Below the pieces are notes generated by a model. It was given only the letters and a program-made list of their open reading frames with translations, was not told the origin of the DNA and searched no databases. 64,000 bases of DNA from Desulfoluna spongiiphila (GTDB lineage: Bacteria; Desulfobacterota; Desulfobacteria; Desulfobacterales; Desulfolunaceae), in NCBI RefSeq assembly GCF_900101345.1, contig NZ_FMUX01000001.1, positions 1 to 64,000 of the forward strand, read 5' to 3'. Below, piece by piece: positions 25,916-35,841 of the stretch; position 1 is the stretch's first letter; each line of letters starts with the position of its first letter. A program made the position numbers and the translations under genes.

Positions 25916-27271
25916 ATGAAGCTTTCCGGCAAACACATTGTTGTGGTGGGACTGGCCCGATCCGGGGCCTCCATCGCCCGTTTCCTTGCAGAACGCGGGG
26001 CCCACGTCGTGGTAAGTGACGCCAAGCCCAGGGAAGCCCTGGGCGACCTGCCCGCGGCCATGGAGGCCGAAGGCATCGCCCTGGACCTGTCCGGACATAC
26101 CCCCCACCTCTTTGAGTCCGCCGACCTGGTGGTCTTAAGCCCCGGCGTGCCCCACACCCTGGCCCCTGTGAAGCGGGCCCGTGACATGGGCGTCTCCGTG
26201 GTGGGGGAAATCGAGCTGGCCTCCCGCTTCATCAAGGCCCCCATGATCGCCGTCACCGGCACCAACGGCAAAACCACCACCACGGCCCTGCTGGGCGAGA
26301 TGCTTGCCGCCTCGGGGATGAAGGTCTTTACCGGAGGCAACATCGGCACCCCCTTGACCGAGTACTTAAGGGCCGACGACCCCGCCGATGTGGTGGTGGT
26401 GGAGGTGAGCAGCTTCCAGCTCGACACCATCGAGTGCTTCAGGCCCCATGTGGCGGTGCTCCTCAACATCACCGACGACCACCTGGACCGCTACCCGGAC
26501 TTCGACGCCTACAAGCGCTCCAAGGGCCGAATCTTTGAAAACCAGCAGCAGGACGACGTGGCCATCCTCAACACCGGCGATGACCACGTGGCCGATATCG
26601 GACGGGTCCTGCAAAACCGCAGGCTCACCATCGGCGGCTCCGGCCCCAACGCCGCAGCCGTCACCCGGAACCAGGTGACCATCCGCACCCCGGGGCTCCC
26701 CGAGCTCAAGATCGACCTGTCAAAGACCCCGCTGGTGGGGGAACACAACCGCCAGAACATCGCCGCCTCGGCCCTGGCCGCCCTGTCGGCCGGTGCCACC
26801 CCCGAAGGGATCCAGGAGGCCGTGGACAGCTTCCAGGGGCTGCCCCACCGCATCGAGTATGTGGACACCGTCTCCGGCGTCCGGTTTTACAACGACTCCA
26901 AGGCCACCAACATCGATGCCGTGGAAAAAGCGGTCACCGGCTTTGACGACCCCATCGTGCTCATCATGGGAGGACGCCACAAAGGGGGCCGGTTTGCCAC
27001 CTTGTCAGGTGCCCTGAAAAAGAAAGCCCGGGCCATCGTGGCCATCGGGGAGTCAAAAAAAAAAATCGTTACCGACCTGGCCCCCTGCATCAAAACGCTT
27101 GAAGCAGGGGACCTGGACGATGCCGTGAGCAAGGCGTTTTCCAAGGCCCGGAGCGGGGATGCCGTGGTTCTCTCCCCGGCCTGTTCCAGTTTTGATATGT
27201 TCACCAATTACAACGAGCGGGGCGACAAGTTCCGCGAATCGGTCTACCGACTGAAAGCACAGCATGGCTAA
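25916..27271 (+). CDS. murD: UDP-MurNAc-L-alanine:D-glutamate ligase
   Basis: 451 residues. The N-terminal Rossmann-like domain opens KHIVVVGLARSGASIARFL; the ATP loop is VTGTNGKTTTTALLGEML (about residues 111-128) and the C-terminal domain contains FYNDSKATNIDAVEKAV and SPACSSFDMFTNYNERG, both MurD hallmarks. It adds D-Glu to UDP-MurNAc-L-Ala. GGAGA precedes the ATG. It overlaps ftsW by 8 bp, suggesting coupled translation. A run of nine A at 27056-27064 inside the gene (KKK codons) is the only low-complexity spot. Confidence 0.96.
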   Translation: MKLSGKHIVVVGLARSGASIARFLAERGAHVVVSDAKPREALGDLPAAMEAEGIALDLSGHTPHLFESADLVVLSPGVPHTLAPVKRARDMGVSVVGEIELASRFIKAPMIAVTGTNGKTTTTALLGEMLAASGMKVFTGGNIGTPLTEYLRADDPADVVVVEVSSFQLDTIECFRPHVAVLLNITDDHLDRYPDFDAYKRSKGRIFENQQQDDVAILNTGDDHVADIGRVLQNRRLTIGGSGPNAAAVTRNQVTIRTPGLPELKIDLSKTPLVGEHNRQNIAASALAALSAGATPEGIQEAVDSFQGLPHRIEYVDTVSGVRFYNDSKATNIDAVEKAVTGFDDPIVLIMGGRHKGGRFATLSGALKKKARAIVAIGESKKKIVTDLAPCIKTLEAGDLDDAVSKAFSKARSGDAVVLSPACSSFDMFTNYNERGDKFRESVYRLKAQHG

Positions 27272-28370
27272 CGCAAAGGCAACCCGACAATACGGTGTCT
27301 ACGACCCCTGGCTCTTTTACACCACCTTTACCCTGGTGGGACTGGGCCTGCTCATGATTTTCAGTGCCACGGCACAGAGCAGCAACGGCCTGTTCTACTT
27401 AAGGCGCCAGGTCCTTTTTGTCATCGTGGGCACGGTCTTCATGGTGACGGCCAGCCGAATTCCTTACCGATGCTGGAAAAAACTTGCTGTTCCGTTTATG
27501 GTGGTCACCCTGGCCCTTGTCATTGCCACCCTCTTTCCGGTGATCGGCCACAAGATCAAAGGGGCCTCACGATGGATACGCATCGGCGGGTTTTCCGTGC
27601 AGCCCACGGAGTTTCTCAAGATTGCCCTGGTGATGCTCATGGCGGCATCCCTCAGCAAAAAGGCCGAGAATGTCCGCAAGTTTGAAATCGGGGTCGTCCC
27701 CCATCTGATACTGCTGGGCATCATCGCCATTGCCGTCATCAGGCAGCCAGACTTCGGCACCGTGGTGATCCTCTGTGCCGTCACCTGGATCATGCTGTTC
27801 CTGGGAGGCGCCAGGCTCCTTCACATCGTCGGCCCCCTGGTCCCCCTGGCCATCGTCCTGGCCCTCTTTGTCACGGGTGAGGGCTACCGCATGGCACGCA
27901 TCAAGGCCTTCATGGACCCCTGGGCCGTGGAGAAAAACGGGGGCTATCAGGTAACCCGGTCCCTCATGGCTTACGGCTCCGGCGGCATCACCGGCAAAGG
28001 GCTCTCCAACAGCGAGCTCAAGCTCAAGCACCTGCCGGAGTGCCACACCGACTTCATCTTTCCCATTTTAGGGGAAGAGCTGGGCCTCATCGGGGTCCTT
28101 TCCGCCCTGGGGCTCTATGTGCTGCTCCTGAGCCGGGGCTTTCTGGCGGCCATGCGCTGTCCGGACATGTTTGGCTGCCTGCTGGCCGTGGGAATCTGCG
28201 CGGTCATCGGGCTTCAGATTATCATCAACCTTGCGGTGACCATGGGTATTCTGCCCCCCACGGGGCTCACCCTCCCCCTCATGAGCTACGGGGGAAGTTC
28301 ACTGCTCTGCACCATGACGGGCATCGGTATCGTCCTGAACGTGGCACGGGAGGAACCGCATGTTCGCTAA
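27264..28370 (+). CDS. ftsW: Septal peptidoglycan polymerase (SEDS) FtsW
   Basis: 368 residues with about ten membrane helices. SEDS signatures are present: ASRWIRIGGFSVQPTEFLKIALV (about residues 100-122), the conserved large loop with YQVTRSLMAYGSGGITGKG, LPECHTDFIFPILGEELG, and TGLTLPLMSYGGSSLL near the C terminus. The catalytic-type Asp of the loop lies in the HTDFIF segment. With FtsI it makes and cross-links septal glycan. It overlaps both neighbours (murD by 8 bp, murG by 11 bp). Confidence 0.96.
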   Translation: MANAKATRQYGVYDPWLFYTTFTLVGLGLLMIFSATAQSSNGLFYLRRQVLFVIVGTVFMVTASRIPYRCWKKLAVPFMVVTLALVIATLFPVIGHKIKGASRWIRIGGFSVQPTEFLKIALVMLMAASLSKKAENVRKFEIGVVPHLILLGIIAIAVIRQPDFGTVVILCAVTWIMLFLGGARLLHIVGPLVPLAIVLALFVTGEGYRMARIKAFMDPWAVEKNGGYQVTRSLMAYGSGGITGKGLSNSELKLKHLPECHTDFIFPILGEELGLIGVLSALGLYVLLLSRGFLAAMRCPDMFGCLLAVGICAVIGLQIIINLAVTMGILPPTGLTLPLMSYGGSSLLCTMTGIGIVLNVAREEPHVR

Positions 28371-29454
28371 AAAAGAGTGTCGCCTCGTGGTGGCCGGAGG
28401 TGGCACAGGGGGCCACCTGTTCCCGGGTATCGCCATCGCCAAGGCCTTCTGCAAGAAACAGCCCGGCACCCGGGTTCTCTTCATCGGCACGGACAGGGCC
28501 TTTGAAAAAAAATGCGTTACGCGGGAAGGATTTGCCCACAGCGTGGCCGGGGCATCGGGCATCAAGGGCCTGGGCCTGAAGAGAAAAATCGCGGCCGCCC
28601 TCAAACTCCCCTTGTCCGTTGTCGGCTGCATGATCAAGTTGATCCGCTTTCGCGCCGATGCGGTGGTGGGGGTGGGAGGTTTTTCCTCCGGACCGGTGAT
28701 CCTGGCTGCTTGGCTCTTAAGGCGACCGGTGGTGCTTCACGAACAGAACTCGGTTCCCGGCATCGCCAACAGGCTGTCGGCCCGGTTTGCAAAAAAAATA
28801 TACCTCACCTTTCCGGGAAGCGCAGCGTGGTTCCCGGAAGAGAAGTGCACCCTCTCCGGCAACCCGGTACGAGAAGAGATCCTCGGCATCGAGACCGGCC
28901 GCCGGGATGCTGCTTCTCCCACCCTTCTGGTGGTGGGCGGCTCCCAGGGAGCCGTGGCCCTCAACCGGGCCGTCACCGAGGCCCTGCCCCGGCTCAAGGC
29001 CCTGGGTCTCACCGTCATCCATCAATGCGGCGACGCCGATGTGGAACGGGTAAAAAGCTGTTACGCAGAGGCCGGGGTCCATGGGGAAATCCTGGCCTTC
29101 ATCGACAACATGTCCGGGGCCTATGCCCGGGCCGACCTGGTCCTCTGCCGCGCAGGGGCCACCACCCTGGCGGAGCTGACGGCCATTGGAAAAGGGGCCG
29201 TGCTGGTTCCCTTCCCCCATGCCACGGACAACCATCAGGAGATCAACGCCCGGTACCTTGAAGACAACGGGGCGGCACGCATGATTCTGGAGGCGGATCT
29301 CACCGGCGACGGCCTGGCCGCACTCCTTGCGGAACTGCTGGACGCCCCCGAGGCCCTTTCGGCTATGGATCAAAATGCCAAGAAACTGGGGCGTCCCGAC
29401 GCCTCGCAACACGTGGCCGACGGTATCCTCGGCCTCACAAAAAAAACGACCTGA
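28360..29454 (+). CDS. murG: Lipid II synthase (GlcNAc transferase) MurG
   Basis: 364 residues of the GT-B fold. The first glycine loop is VAGGGTGGHLFPGIAIAKAF (about residues 8-27), followed by GVGGFSSGPVILAA, HEQNSVPGIANR, and VVGGSQGAVALNRAV in the C-terminal domain, then LVLCRAGATTLAELTA for UDP-GlcNAc binding. It transfers GlcNAc onto lipid I at the inner face of the membrane. AGGAACC precedes the ATG, which lies within the end of ftsW. A 46-bp gap leads to murC. Confidence 0.96.
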   Translation: MFAKKECRLVVAGGGTGGHLFPGIAIAKAFCKKQPGTRVLFIGTDRAFEKKCVTREGFAHSVAGASGIKGLGLKRKIAAALKLPLSVVGCMIKLIRFRADAVVGVGGFSSGPVILAAWLLRRPVVLHEQNSVPGIANRLSARFAKKIYLTFPGSAAWFPEEKCTLSGNPVREEILGIETGRRDAASPTLLVVGGSQGAVALNRAVTEALPRLKALGLTVIHQCGDADVERVKSCYAEAGVHGEILAFIDNMSGAYARADLVLCRAGATTLAELTAIGKGAVLVPFPHATDNHQEINARYLEDNGAARMILEADLTGDGLAALLAELLDAPEALSAMDQNAKKLGRPDASQHVADGILGLTKKTT

Positions 29455-29500
29455 CCCCCAACTTTCTGAGACCAACGGGGCAAACCATACAGGACAGTGC

Positions 29501-30874
29501 ATGTACCAAAAGAAATACCATATTCACTTCGTCGGCATCGGCGGCATCGGCATGAGCGGCATCGCGGAAATTCTCGTCCGCCTGAGCTACACCGTCACCG
29601 GATCGGACCTTAAACCCTCGGCCAACACCAGACGCCTGGAGGAGCTGGGCTGCAAGGTCTCCATCGGACACGCCGCCGAGCATATCGGTGATGCCGACGT
29701 GGTGGTCACCTCCTCGGCCGTGGACCGGAAGAACCCCGAAGTGATGGCGGCCAAAAAAGGCGGCATTCCCATCATCCCGCGCGCCGAGATGCTTGCCGAG
29801 CTGATGCGCCTGAAATACAGCATCGCCGTGGCAGGGGCCCACGGCAAGACCTCCACCACCTCCATCACGGCGGCCATCCTTGAAAAAGGAGGCTTTGATC
29901 CCACGGTGGTCATCGGCGGAGTGCTGAAAAGCAAGGGTACCAACGCCATGCACGGCCTGGGGGACTTTATCATCGCCGAGGCCGATGAGAGCGACGGGTC
30001 GTTTTTGAAATTTTCCCCGTCCATTGCCATCATCACCAACATCGACCGGGAACACCTGGACCACTACGGCAACCTGGCCACCATCAAAAAGGCCTTTGTG
30101 CAGTTCACCGAGCGGGTCCCCTTTTACGGGCTCTCCATCCTCTGCATGGACAACGAATCCGTCCAGGAGATCCTGCCGGAACTCACGGGCCGCTATACCA
30201 CCTACGGCCTCAACACCCGGGCGGATTACCAGGCAAGGGACATCTCCTTTGAGGGAAGCCGCAGCACCTTTACCGTCTACCACCACGACGAGCTGCTGGG
30301 GGAGATCACCCTCAACCTTCCCGGGGTGCACAACGTCTCCAACTGCCTGGCAGGCATCGCCGCCGCCCGGGAGATCGGCATCGACTTTCCCATGATCAAA
30401 TGTGCCTTGGAGACCATCGAAGGGGTCAAAAGGCGCCTGGAGAAAAAAGGGGAACGCAACGGGGTCATGGTTGTGGACGATTACGGTCACCACCCCACGG
30501 AGATCAAGACCACCCTGCTGGCCGTGCGGGAGAGCTGGCCTGAAAAGCGCATCGTCGCCGTGTTCCAGCCCCACCGGCACACCCGGACCCGGGACCTCTT
30601 CGATGACTTTACCCGGGCCTTCTACAACACCGACACCCTAATGATCCTGCCCATCTATGCGGCGGGGGAAGAGCCCTCCGAGGGCATCGACAGCCAGAGC
30701 CTGGGGGCGATGATCGAAAAGCGGGGCCACGAACACGTGGGCTGCTTCAACTCCTTCGGCGAGGTGGTGGACCGCCTGGAAACCACCCTGGAAGACGGAG
30801 ACATCCTTCTTACCTTAGGGGCCGGCGATGTCCTTAAAGTCGGTGAAATGTACCTCCAGCGAGGAGATGCCTGA
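29501..30874 (+). CDS. murC: UDP-MurNAc:L-alanine ligase
   Basis: 457 residues from ATG at 29501. It starts YHIHFVGIGGIGMSGIAEIL, the unmistakable MurC opening; the ATP loop is VAGAHGKTSTTSITAAIL (about residues 109-126), EADESDGSF follows, and DDYGHHPTEIKTTL is in the C-terminal domain. It attaches L-Ala to UDP-MurNAc, the first step of the stem peptide. The longer in-frame reading from within murG is not credible because the family begins here. murB starts 3 bp after its stop. Confidence 0.96.
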   Translation: MYQKKYHIHFVGIGGIGMSGIAEILVRLSYTVTGSDLKPSANTRRLEELGCKVSIGHAAEHIGDADVVVTSSAVDRKNPEVMAAKKGGIPIIPRAEMLAELMRLKYSIAVAGAHGKTSTTSITAAILEKGGFDPTVVIGGVLKSKGTNAMHGLGDFIIAEADESDGSFLKFSPSIAIITNIDREHLDHYGNLATIKKAFVQFTERVPFYGLSILCMDNESVQEILPELTGRYTTYGLNTRADYQARDISFEGSRSTFTVYHHDELLGEITLNLPGVHNVSNCLAGIAAAREIGIDFPMIKCALETIEGVKRRLEKKGERNGVMVVDDYGHHPTEIKTTLLAVRESWPEKRIVAVFQPHRHTRTRDLFDDFTRAFYNTDTLMILPIYAAGEEPSEGIDSQSLGAMIEKRGHEHVGCFNSFGEVVDRLETTLEDGDILLTLGAGDVLKVGEMYLQRGDA

Positions 30875-30876
30875 GC

Positions 30877-31824
30877 ATGGCTGCCCTGGACCCCATAGCC
30901 GCCCTTTCCGCCCTCTATCAGGGCGTGCTTAAAAAAGGGGAACCCATGGCCCGCCACACCACCTTCAAGTCGGGTGGTCCCTGCGACCTCTACCTGGAAC
31001 CCGGCAGCCTGGACGACCTGCGCATCGCCGTGGCCTTCCTCACCCAGCAGGGCGTGCCCCTCACCGTGGTGGGGGACGGCACCAACCTGCTGGTCCGGGA
31101 CGGGGGAATTGAAGGGGCCGTCATCTCCCTGGCCGGCCTTGGCACCGCCATTGATGAGGTCCGGGAAGGGAACGAAATCATCCTGACGGTGCCCGCGGGA
31201 ACAAAAACCCAGCATCTCTGCAGGCTTGCAGCCACCAGGGGTTTAAGCGGCCTGAGCTTTGCCACGGGCATCCCCGGTACCGTGGGGGGCGCCATGGCCA
31301 TGAACGCCGGAACAGACGCCAACGGGTTTGCAGACATCGTGGACGGCCTTTCCGTGGTCGATATCTCGGGTAAAACCCGGATGGTACCGCGAAACGCCCT
31401 TGAAATCGGGTATCGCCACCTTGCCATCGACGGAAAAACCCGCCATGATAACGGGTTCCCCATCATCGTGGGCGTGCGGCTCCGCCTCACCCCCGGGGAG
31501 TGCGACACCCTGGTCTCCGAACGGGAGGCCCTCCTGTCCCGACGCAAGGCAAGCCAGCCCGTGGGCCTGGCCAGTGCCGGGTGTTTTTTCAAGAATCCCC
31601 CTGAAGGCCCTTCGGCGGGAAAGCTCATCGATGACCTCGGCCTCAAGGGTGAGGCCGTCGGCGGAGCCCGGGTCTCCGAGCTCCACGCCAACTACCTGAT
31701 CAACGCCGGAGGGGCCACCACCGCCGATATCCTGGAGCTGGCGGCGCGTATCAAAGCGCGGGTGAAACAGGCCCACGGCATCGAACTGGAAGAAGAGGTG
31801 ACCCTTGTCGGCAGGGAAACGTAA
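30877..31824 (+). CDS. murB: UDP-N-acetylenolpyruvoylglucosamine reductase
   Basis: 315 residues. An FAD-binding type-4 fold with TTFKSGGPCDLYLEPGSLDDL near residue 28, VGDGTNLLVRDGG (about residues 66-78), SFATGIPGTVGGAMAMNAGTD and the catalytic region GLASAGCFFKNPPEGPSAGKLID. The residue set G-C-F-F-K-N-P is typical of type II MurB enzymes, which lack the Tyr loop of the E. coli type I enzyme. It reduces enolpyruvyl-UDP-GlcNAc to UDP-MurNAc with NADPH. GAGGAG lies before the ATG, and the gene overlaps ftsQ by 20 bp. Confidence 0.95.
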   Translation: MAALDPIAALSALYQGVLKKGEPMARHTTFKSGGPCDLYLEPGSLDDLRIAVAFLTQQGVPLTVVGDGTNLLVRDGGIEGAVISLAGLGTAIDEVREGNEIILTVPAGTKTQHLCRLAATRGLSGLSFATGIPGTVGGAMAMNAGTDANGFADIVDGLSVVDISGKTRMVPRNALEIGYRHLAIDGKTRHDNGFPIIVGVRLRLTPGECDTLVSEREALLSRRKASQPVGLASAGCFFKNPPEGPSAGKLIDDLGLKGEAVGGARVSELHANYLINAGGATTADILELAARIKARVKQAHGIELEEEVTLVGRET

Positions 31825-32644
31825 ACCAGCCAAAAAGAACCGCTTTGTGGAATCCGAAGCGGTGCGCAGGGAGAGGCGGCGTCGACGTCGCCGGACCTTT
31901 CTCTTCGGCACGGGGCTCTTCTGCCTGGCCGCGGTGTGCAGCGCCCTGTGCGTGCTCTCCTACGCCTGGCTGACCCAGACCCCCTTGTTCAAGGCCCGCT
32001 TTGTCATCGTCTCGGGGAACCGTACCGTCAGCCACGGCGAGGTACTGGACACCGCGGACATCCGAAGCGGGGACAACATCTTCGGCATCAACCTGGATGT
32101 GGCCAGGACGCGCCTTTCCGCCCACCCGTGGATCGACACCGCCTCCGTCATCCGGGAATTTCCCAACCGGATCATCATCCGGGTGACCGAGCACACCCCG
32201 GTGGCCGTGGCCGAGATCGGCCATCCGTACCTAATCAACAGCCGGGGAGAGATTTTTGAAAAAGGCGGCAAAGCCTTCGCCGGCCTTCCCGTTTTCAAAA
32301 ACCTGAAGCGGGGAAGCCTTCCCCTCTCCGGGCACGCACCCTCCGGAGGCAACGGCCCCGTTGAGCGGGAGATCAAAGAGATCATTCCCCTGCTGGGCCG
32401 CCTGACACAAAAGGGGGGACGCTTTGTCATGACCGGTGCCATTGCCGACCCGGACACCGGCCTTCGCCTCCTCACCGAAGGGGCGACCCAGACCATTGAC
32501 CTGGGCTTCGGCCACTACGATAAAAAGATCAAACGGGTAAACGAACTCTTTGCCCTACTGGAAAAAAAAGTAAACCTTACCGCTGTTGCAGCCATCGACG
32601 TGAGTGACCCCAACAGCGTTGTCATCAAACCGGCAAAAAGTTAA
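31805..32644 (+). CDS. ftsQ: Cell division protein FtsQ
   Basis: 279 residues: a basic cytoplasmic tail (SAGKRKPAKKNR... RRERRRRRRRTF), one membrane segment (LFGTGLFCLAAVCSALCVLSYAWL, about residues 38-61), a POTRA domain (FKARFVIVSGNRTVSHGEVLDTADI) and a FtsQ/DivIB beta domain. It bridges the FtsLB pair with the divisome. The TTG start at 31805 gives a 20-bp overlap with murB; later starts would cut the basic tail. Eight consecutive or near-consecutive Arg codons make an unusually basic N terminus, which probably fixes topology. Confidence 0.9.
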   Translation: MSAGKRKPAKKNRFVESEAVRRERRRRRRRTFLFGTGLFCLAAVCSALCVLSYAWLTQTPLFKARFVIVSGNRTVSHGEVLDTADIRSGDNIFGINLDVARTRLSAHPWIDTASVIREFPNRIIIRVTEHTPVAVAEIGHPYLINSRGEIFEKGGKAFAGLPVFKNLKRGSLPLSGHAPSGGNGPVEREIKEIIPLLGRLTQKGGRFVMTGAIADPDTGLRLLTEGATQTIDLGFGHYDKKIKRVNELFALLEKKVNLTAVAAIDVSDPNSVVIKPAKS

Positions 32645-32656
32645 AGGAGGATGCCC

Positions 32657-33883
32657 ATGCAGGCACATGAGGATATTATTGTCGGCCTGGATATAGGCAC
32701 AACAAAGATCTGTGCTGTTGTCGGGGAACGCTCAGGGGACGATGTGAACATCATCGGCACCGGCACCCACCCCTCCATCGGGCTCAACAAAGGGGTGGTC
32801 ATCGACATCGAGGCCACGGTGGACTCCATCAAAAAAGCGGTGGAAGAAGCCGAACTCATGGCCGGTTGCGAAATTTCCTCTGTCTATGCCGGGATCGCCG
32901 GGGGGCACATCACCAGCCTCAACAGCCACGGCGTCATCGCCATCAAAGGGCGGGAAGTGACCCAGGACGATGTGGACCGCGTCATCGAGGCGGCAAAAGC
33001 CGTTTCGATACCCATGGACCGTGAGGTGATCCACGTGCTCCCCCAGGAGTACATCGTCGACGACCAGAAAGGGGTGCACAACCCCATCGGCATGACCGGC
33101 GTCCGCCTGGAAGCCAAGGTGCACATCGTGGTGGGGGCGGCCTCATCGGCCCACAACATCATCAAATGCGCCAACAAAGCAGGCCTGGACGTCAACGACG
33201 TGGTCCTTGAATCCCTGGCCTCGGGCGATGCGGTCCTCACCGAGGAAGAGCGGGACCTGGGCACCGCCCTCATCGACATCGGAGGCGGCACCACGGACCT
33301 GGCCGTCTTCTCCGGCGGGAACATCCAGCACACCTTTGTGCTGGCCATCGGCGGCCTGCAGCTCACCAACGATATTTCCATCGGCCTTCGGGCGAGCAAA
33401 AACGACGCCGAAAAGATCAAGCTCAAGTACGGCACCTGCCTGTCCAGCGCCGTCTCCCCCACGGAGACCATCGAGGTGCCGGGCATGGGCGGCCGCGAGC
33501 CCCGCAGCATGCCCCGCCAGGTGCTGGGTGAGATCCTGGAACCCCGGGTGGAAGAGATCTGCGCCCTGGTGAAACGGGAGATCTTCCGTGCCGGCCTTGA
33601 AAACCAGATCGCCTCGGGCATCGTCCTCACCGGAGGGTCCTCCCTGCTGGACGGCATGACCGAAGTGGCCGAAAGCATCTTTGACCTGCCCACCCGCCTT
33701 GGCAAACCCCGCCAGATCGGCGGCCTGGTGGACATCGTCAGCAACCCCATGTACGCCACCGGCGTGGGGCTCGTGCTCTACGGGGCCGAGAACCAGGTGG
33801 ACAAAAAGTTCCGCATCCGGGACGACAATATGTTTCAGCGGGTCACCAGCCGCATGAAAAAATGGTTTTCCGACGTGGTGTAG
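32657..33883 (+). CDS. ftsA: Cell division protein FtsA
   Basis: 408 residues of the actin/HSP70 fold. Phosphate 1 loop DIIVGLDIGTTKICAVVGE near the N terminus, DIGGGTTDLAVFSGG (about residues 211-225), and GIVLTGGSSLLDG near residue 322 for nucleotide binding. The membrane-targeting amphipathic helix is at the very end (MFQRVTSRMKKWFSDVV). It tethers FtsZ to the membrane. ATG at 32657 is preferred because AAAGGAGG at 32643-32650 then stands 6 bp upstream; the ATG at 32651 directly abuts the site. The gap to ftsZ is 171 bp and holds no gene. Confidence 0.96.
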   Translation: MQAHEDIIVGLDIGTTKICAVVGERSGDDVNIIGTGTHPSIGLNKGVVIDIEATVDSIKKAVEEAELMAGCEISSVYAGIAGGHITSLNSHGVIAIKGREVTQDDVDRVIEAAKAVSIPMDREVIHVLPQEYIVDDQKGVHNPIGMTGVRLEAKVHIVVGAASSAHNIIKCANKAGLDVNDVVLESLASGDAVLTEEERDLGTALIDIGGGTTDLAVFSGGNIQHTFVLAIGGLQLTNDISIGLRASKNDAEKIKLKYGTCLSSAVSPTETIEVPGMGGREPRSMPRQVLGEILEPRVEEICALVKREIFRAGLENQIASGIVLTGGSSLLDGMTEVAESIFDLPTRLGKPRQIGGLVDIVSNPMYATGVGLVLYGAENQVDKKFRIRDDNMFQRVTSRMKKWFSDVV

Positions 33884-34054
33884 GGGAAAGGGTACCGCCC
33901 GAACCGAGGCGGTCACCGCACCATCCGTCTGACATACAGCAAGCAACCTGTCTTTTCCTTCGGGAGCCCGCCTGGCGTTGGCAAGGCTCCATACGCGGAA
34001 AAGGCACAACCAAGGGACCAAGTAACCGATGATGAACAAGAGTGGAGGTGGGAG

Positions 34055-35260
34055 ATGAGTTTTTCTTTTGTAGACAGTGACAAGTCGGCAAAAATCAAGG
34101 TTATCGGAGTCGGGGGAGCCGGAAGCAACGCGGTCAACAACATGATCGCTGCAAACCTTCACGGCGTGAAGTTTATCGTGGCCAACACCGATGCCCAGGC
34201 CCTGGAGAACTCCCTGGCCGAAGTCAAGCTCCAGATCGGAGGCAAACTCACCGAAGGCTTAGGCGCTGGCGCCAACCCGGAGCTGGGCAAGCAGGCGGCC
34301 CTTGAAAACGTGGACGCCATCCGCTCTGCCCTGCAGGACAGCCACATGGTCTTTATCACCGCAGGCCTTGGTGGCGGCACCGGCACCGGAGCCGCACCGG
34401 TGGTGGCTCAGATCTGCAAGGAGCTGGAAATCCTCACCGTGGCCGTGGTGACCCGCCCCTTCTCCTTTGAGGGCAAAAAAAGGGCCCGCCAGGCCGACCT
34501 GGGCCTGGAAGAACTCCGAAAGCACACCGACACGGTCATCACCATTCCCAACGACCGGTTGAGAAGCATCGCCGAGAAAAAGGCGACCATGATCGACATG
34601 TTCCGCAAAGCCGATGAGATCCTCCACCACTCGGTAAAAGGCATCACCGACCTCATCATGATGCCCGGTCTCGTCAACCTCGACTTTGCCGACGTGCGGA
34701 CCACCATGCGACGTGCCGGCCTCGCCCTCATGGGCATCGGCATCGCCTCCGGTGAAAACCGCGCCCGGGAAGCGGCCCAGAAGGCCATTGCCCACCCGCT
34801 GCTGGAAGATATCTCCATCCGGGGCGCCAAGGGCGTGCTCATGAACATCACCAGTGGCCCGGACCTCACCCTGGATGAAATGACCGAAGCCTCGGACTTC
34901 ATCCACGACCAGGTAGGTGAAGAGGCCGAGATCATCTGGGGTCAGGCCATCGACGAAGAGATCGGCAACGAGATGCGCATCACCGTCATTGCCACCGGCA
35001 TCGGCGAGAGTGCCGAGCCCCCTGCCGTGGACCTGCCCAAGCGCAATCTGGACACCATTGAAAAACGGGGCAAGGTGCGCGACCTCACCTTAAATGAGCT
35101 CGAACTCAACACCCACACCCTGGAGGAGCCGGCCTACGTGCGCCACAACATCCCGGTGGGCAGCACCCAGGGAACGGCCGTGTCAACGGCTGCAGGGCTC
35201 ACCATCAACGCCGAAGAGGACCTGGATATCCCGACCTTCCTCCGGAAAAAAGCGGACTGA
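34055..35260 (+). CDS. ftsZ: Cell division GTPase FtsZ
   Basis: 401 residues. The tubulin signature is exact: FITAGLGGGTGTGAAPVVAQI (about residues 104-124), with IKVIGVGGAGSNAVNNMI at the start and NDRLRSI and NLDFADVRTTM further on. The C-terminal peptide DLDIPTFLRKKAD is the conserved tail that binds FtsA and ZipA-like anchors. A flexible linker of about 60 residues precedes it. GTGGAGGTGGGAG precedes the ATG. It is the last gene of the cluster and is followed directly by a hairpin. Confidence 0.98.
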   Translation: MSFSFVDSDKSAKIKVIGVGGAGSNAVNNMIAANLHGVKFIVANTDAQALENSLAEVKLQIGGKLTEGLGAGANPELGKQAALENVDAIRSALQDSHMVFITAGLGGGTGTGAAPVVAQICKELEILTVAVVTRPFSFEGKKRARQADLGLEELRKHTDTVITIPNDRLRSIAEKKATMIDMFRKADEILHHSVKGITDLIMMPGLVNLDFADVRTTMRRAGLALMGIGIASGENRAREAAQKAIAHPLLEDISIRGAKGVLMNITSGPDLTLDEMTEASDFIHDQVGEEAEIIWGQAIDEEIGNEMRITVIATGIGESAEPPAVDLPKRNLDTIEKRGKVRDLTLNELELNTHTLEEPAYVRHNIPVGSTQGTAVSTAAGLTINAEEDLDIPTFLRKKAD

Positions 35261-35278
35261 TCCGTCACCCGTGACGGA
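35261..35278 (+). terminator. Hairpin directly after ftsZ
   Basis: TCCGTCAC-CC-GTGACGGA is a perfect 8-bp inverted repeat starting at the first base after the ftsZ stop. There is no T-run, so it may be an RNA-stabilising or rho-assisted end rather than an intrinsic terminator. Confidence 0.45.
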
Positions 35279-35416
35279 ATCTGCCCCCCGGGGTATCCCC
35301 ACCCCGTGACGCTCAACCCGGGACGTGTGTTTTAAAAGCCTGCGCCGTAACGGCCTGTAAGGGCCCGTAACGCCGTGGTCCCTTTGTCAGTCATGCCGCC
35401 TTGCGGCACCCCCTTC

Positions 35417-35464
35417 CTGCAGTCCCAACGCCGAAGGAGAGTCCCACCCTCCTTCCGACTGCAG
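35417..35464. repeat. Two-tier hairpin in the ftsZ-peroxiredoxin gap
   Basis: Outer arms CTGCAGTC (35417-35424) and GACTGCAG (35457-35464) enclose inner arms GAAGGAG (35433-35439) and CTCCTTC (35449-35455). The rest of the 580-bp gap holds no gene that I can support. Confidence 0.45.
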
Positions 35465-35841
35465 AAAGGGTCCCGGGTTGTTTTAAGGCGTTGTCTCACC
35501 CCTGTTTCCGTGTTACTTTTTTGAATACTTATCCAAAAGGCCAGGGACTTAGCGCGCCATGACCACCCACACCTCGTCCCCCTGCGACTCCTGACACCTT
35601 CTGCAGCCTTCGGTACCTCCGGAATTCATCGGTACAGCCTCTTGTGCCTTGTGGCCGCGGCCCGCATCACCCCATGTGATTTTTCGGTGCGTGCCCGAAC
35701 CCTGAGCCCCACCCCGGATATTTCAGGGCAACCATCCGGACCCATGGTCATTGCTCCCAATTCGCGTTGTCTCGATGAAGTATCCAGGCAAAAATGCCAA
35801 CCCAGGGATTTGCCCTTTCCCACCACATGATGGAGGAAAAC

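Noticed and set aside
33143..34162. A 339-codon minus-strand frame opposite ftsA and ftsZ
   Set aside because: High-GC shadow of ftsA: His- and Gly-rich composition, no motif, no ribosome-binding site. The same applies to long antisense frames over murE, mraY, mraZ/rsmH and the AGCS gene.
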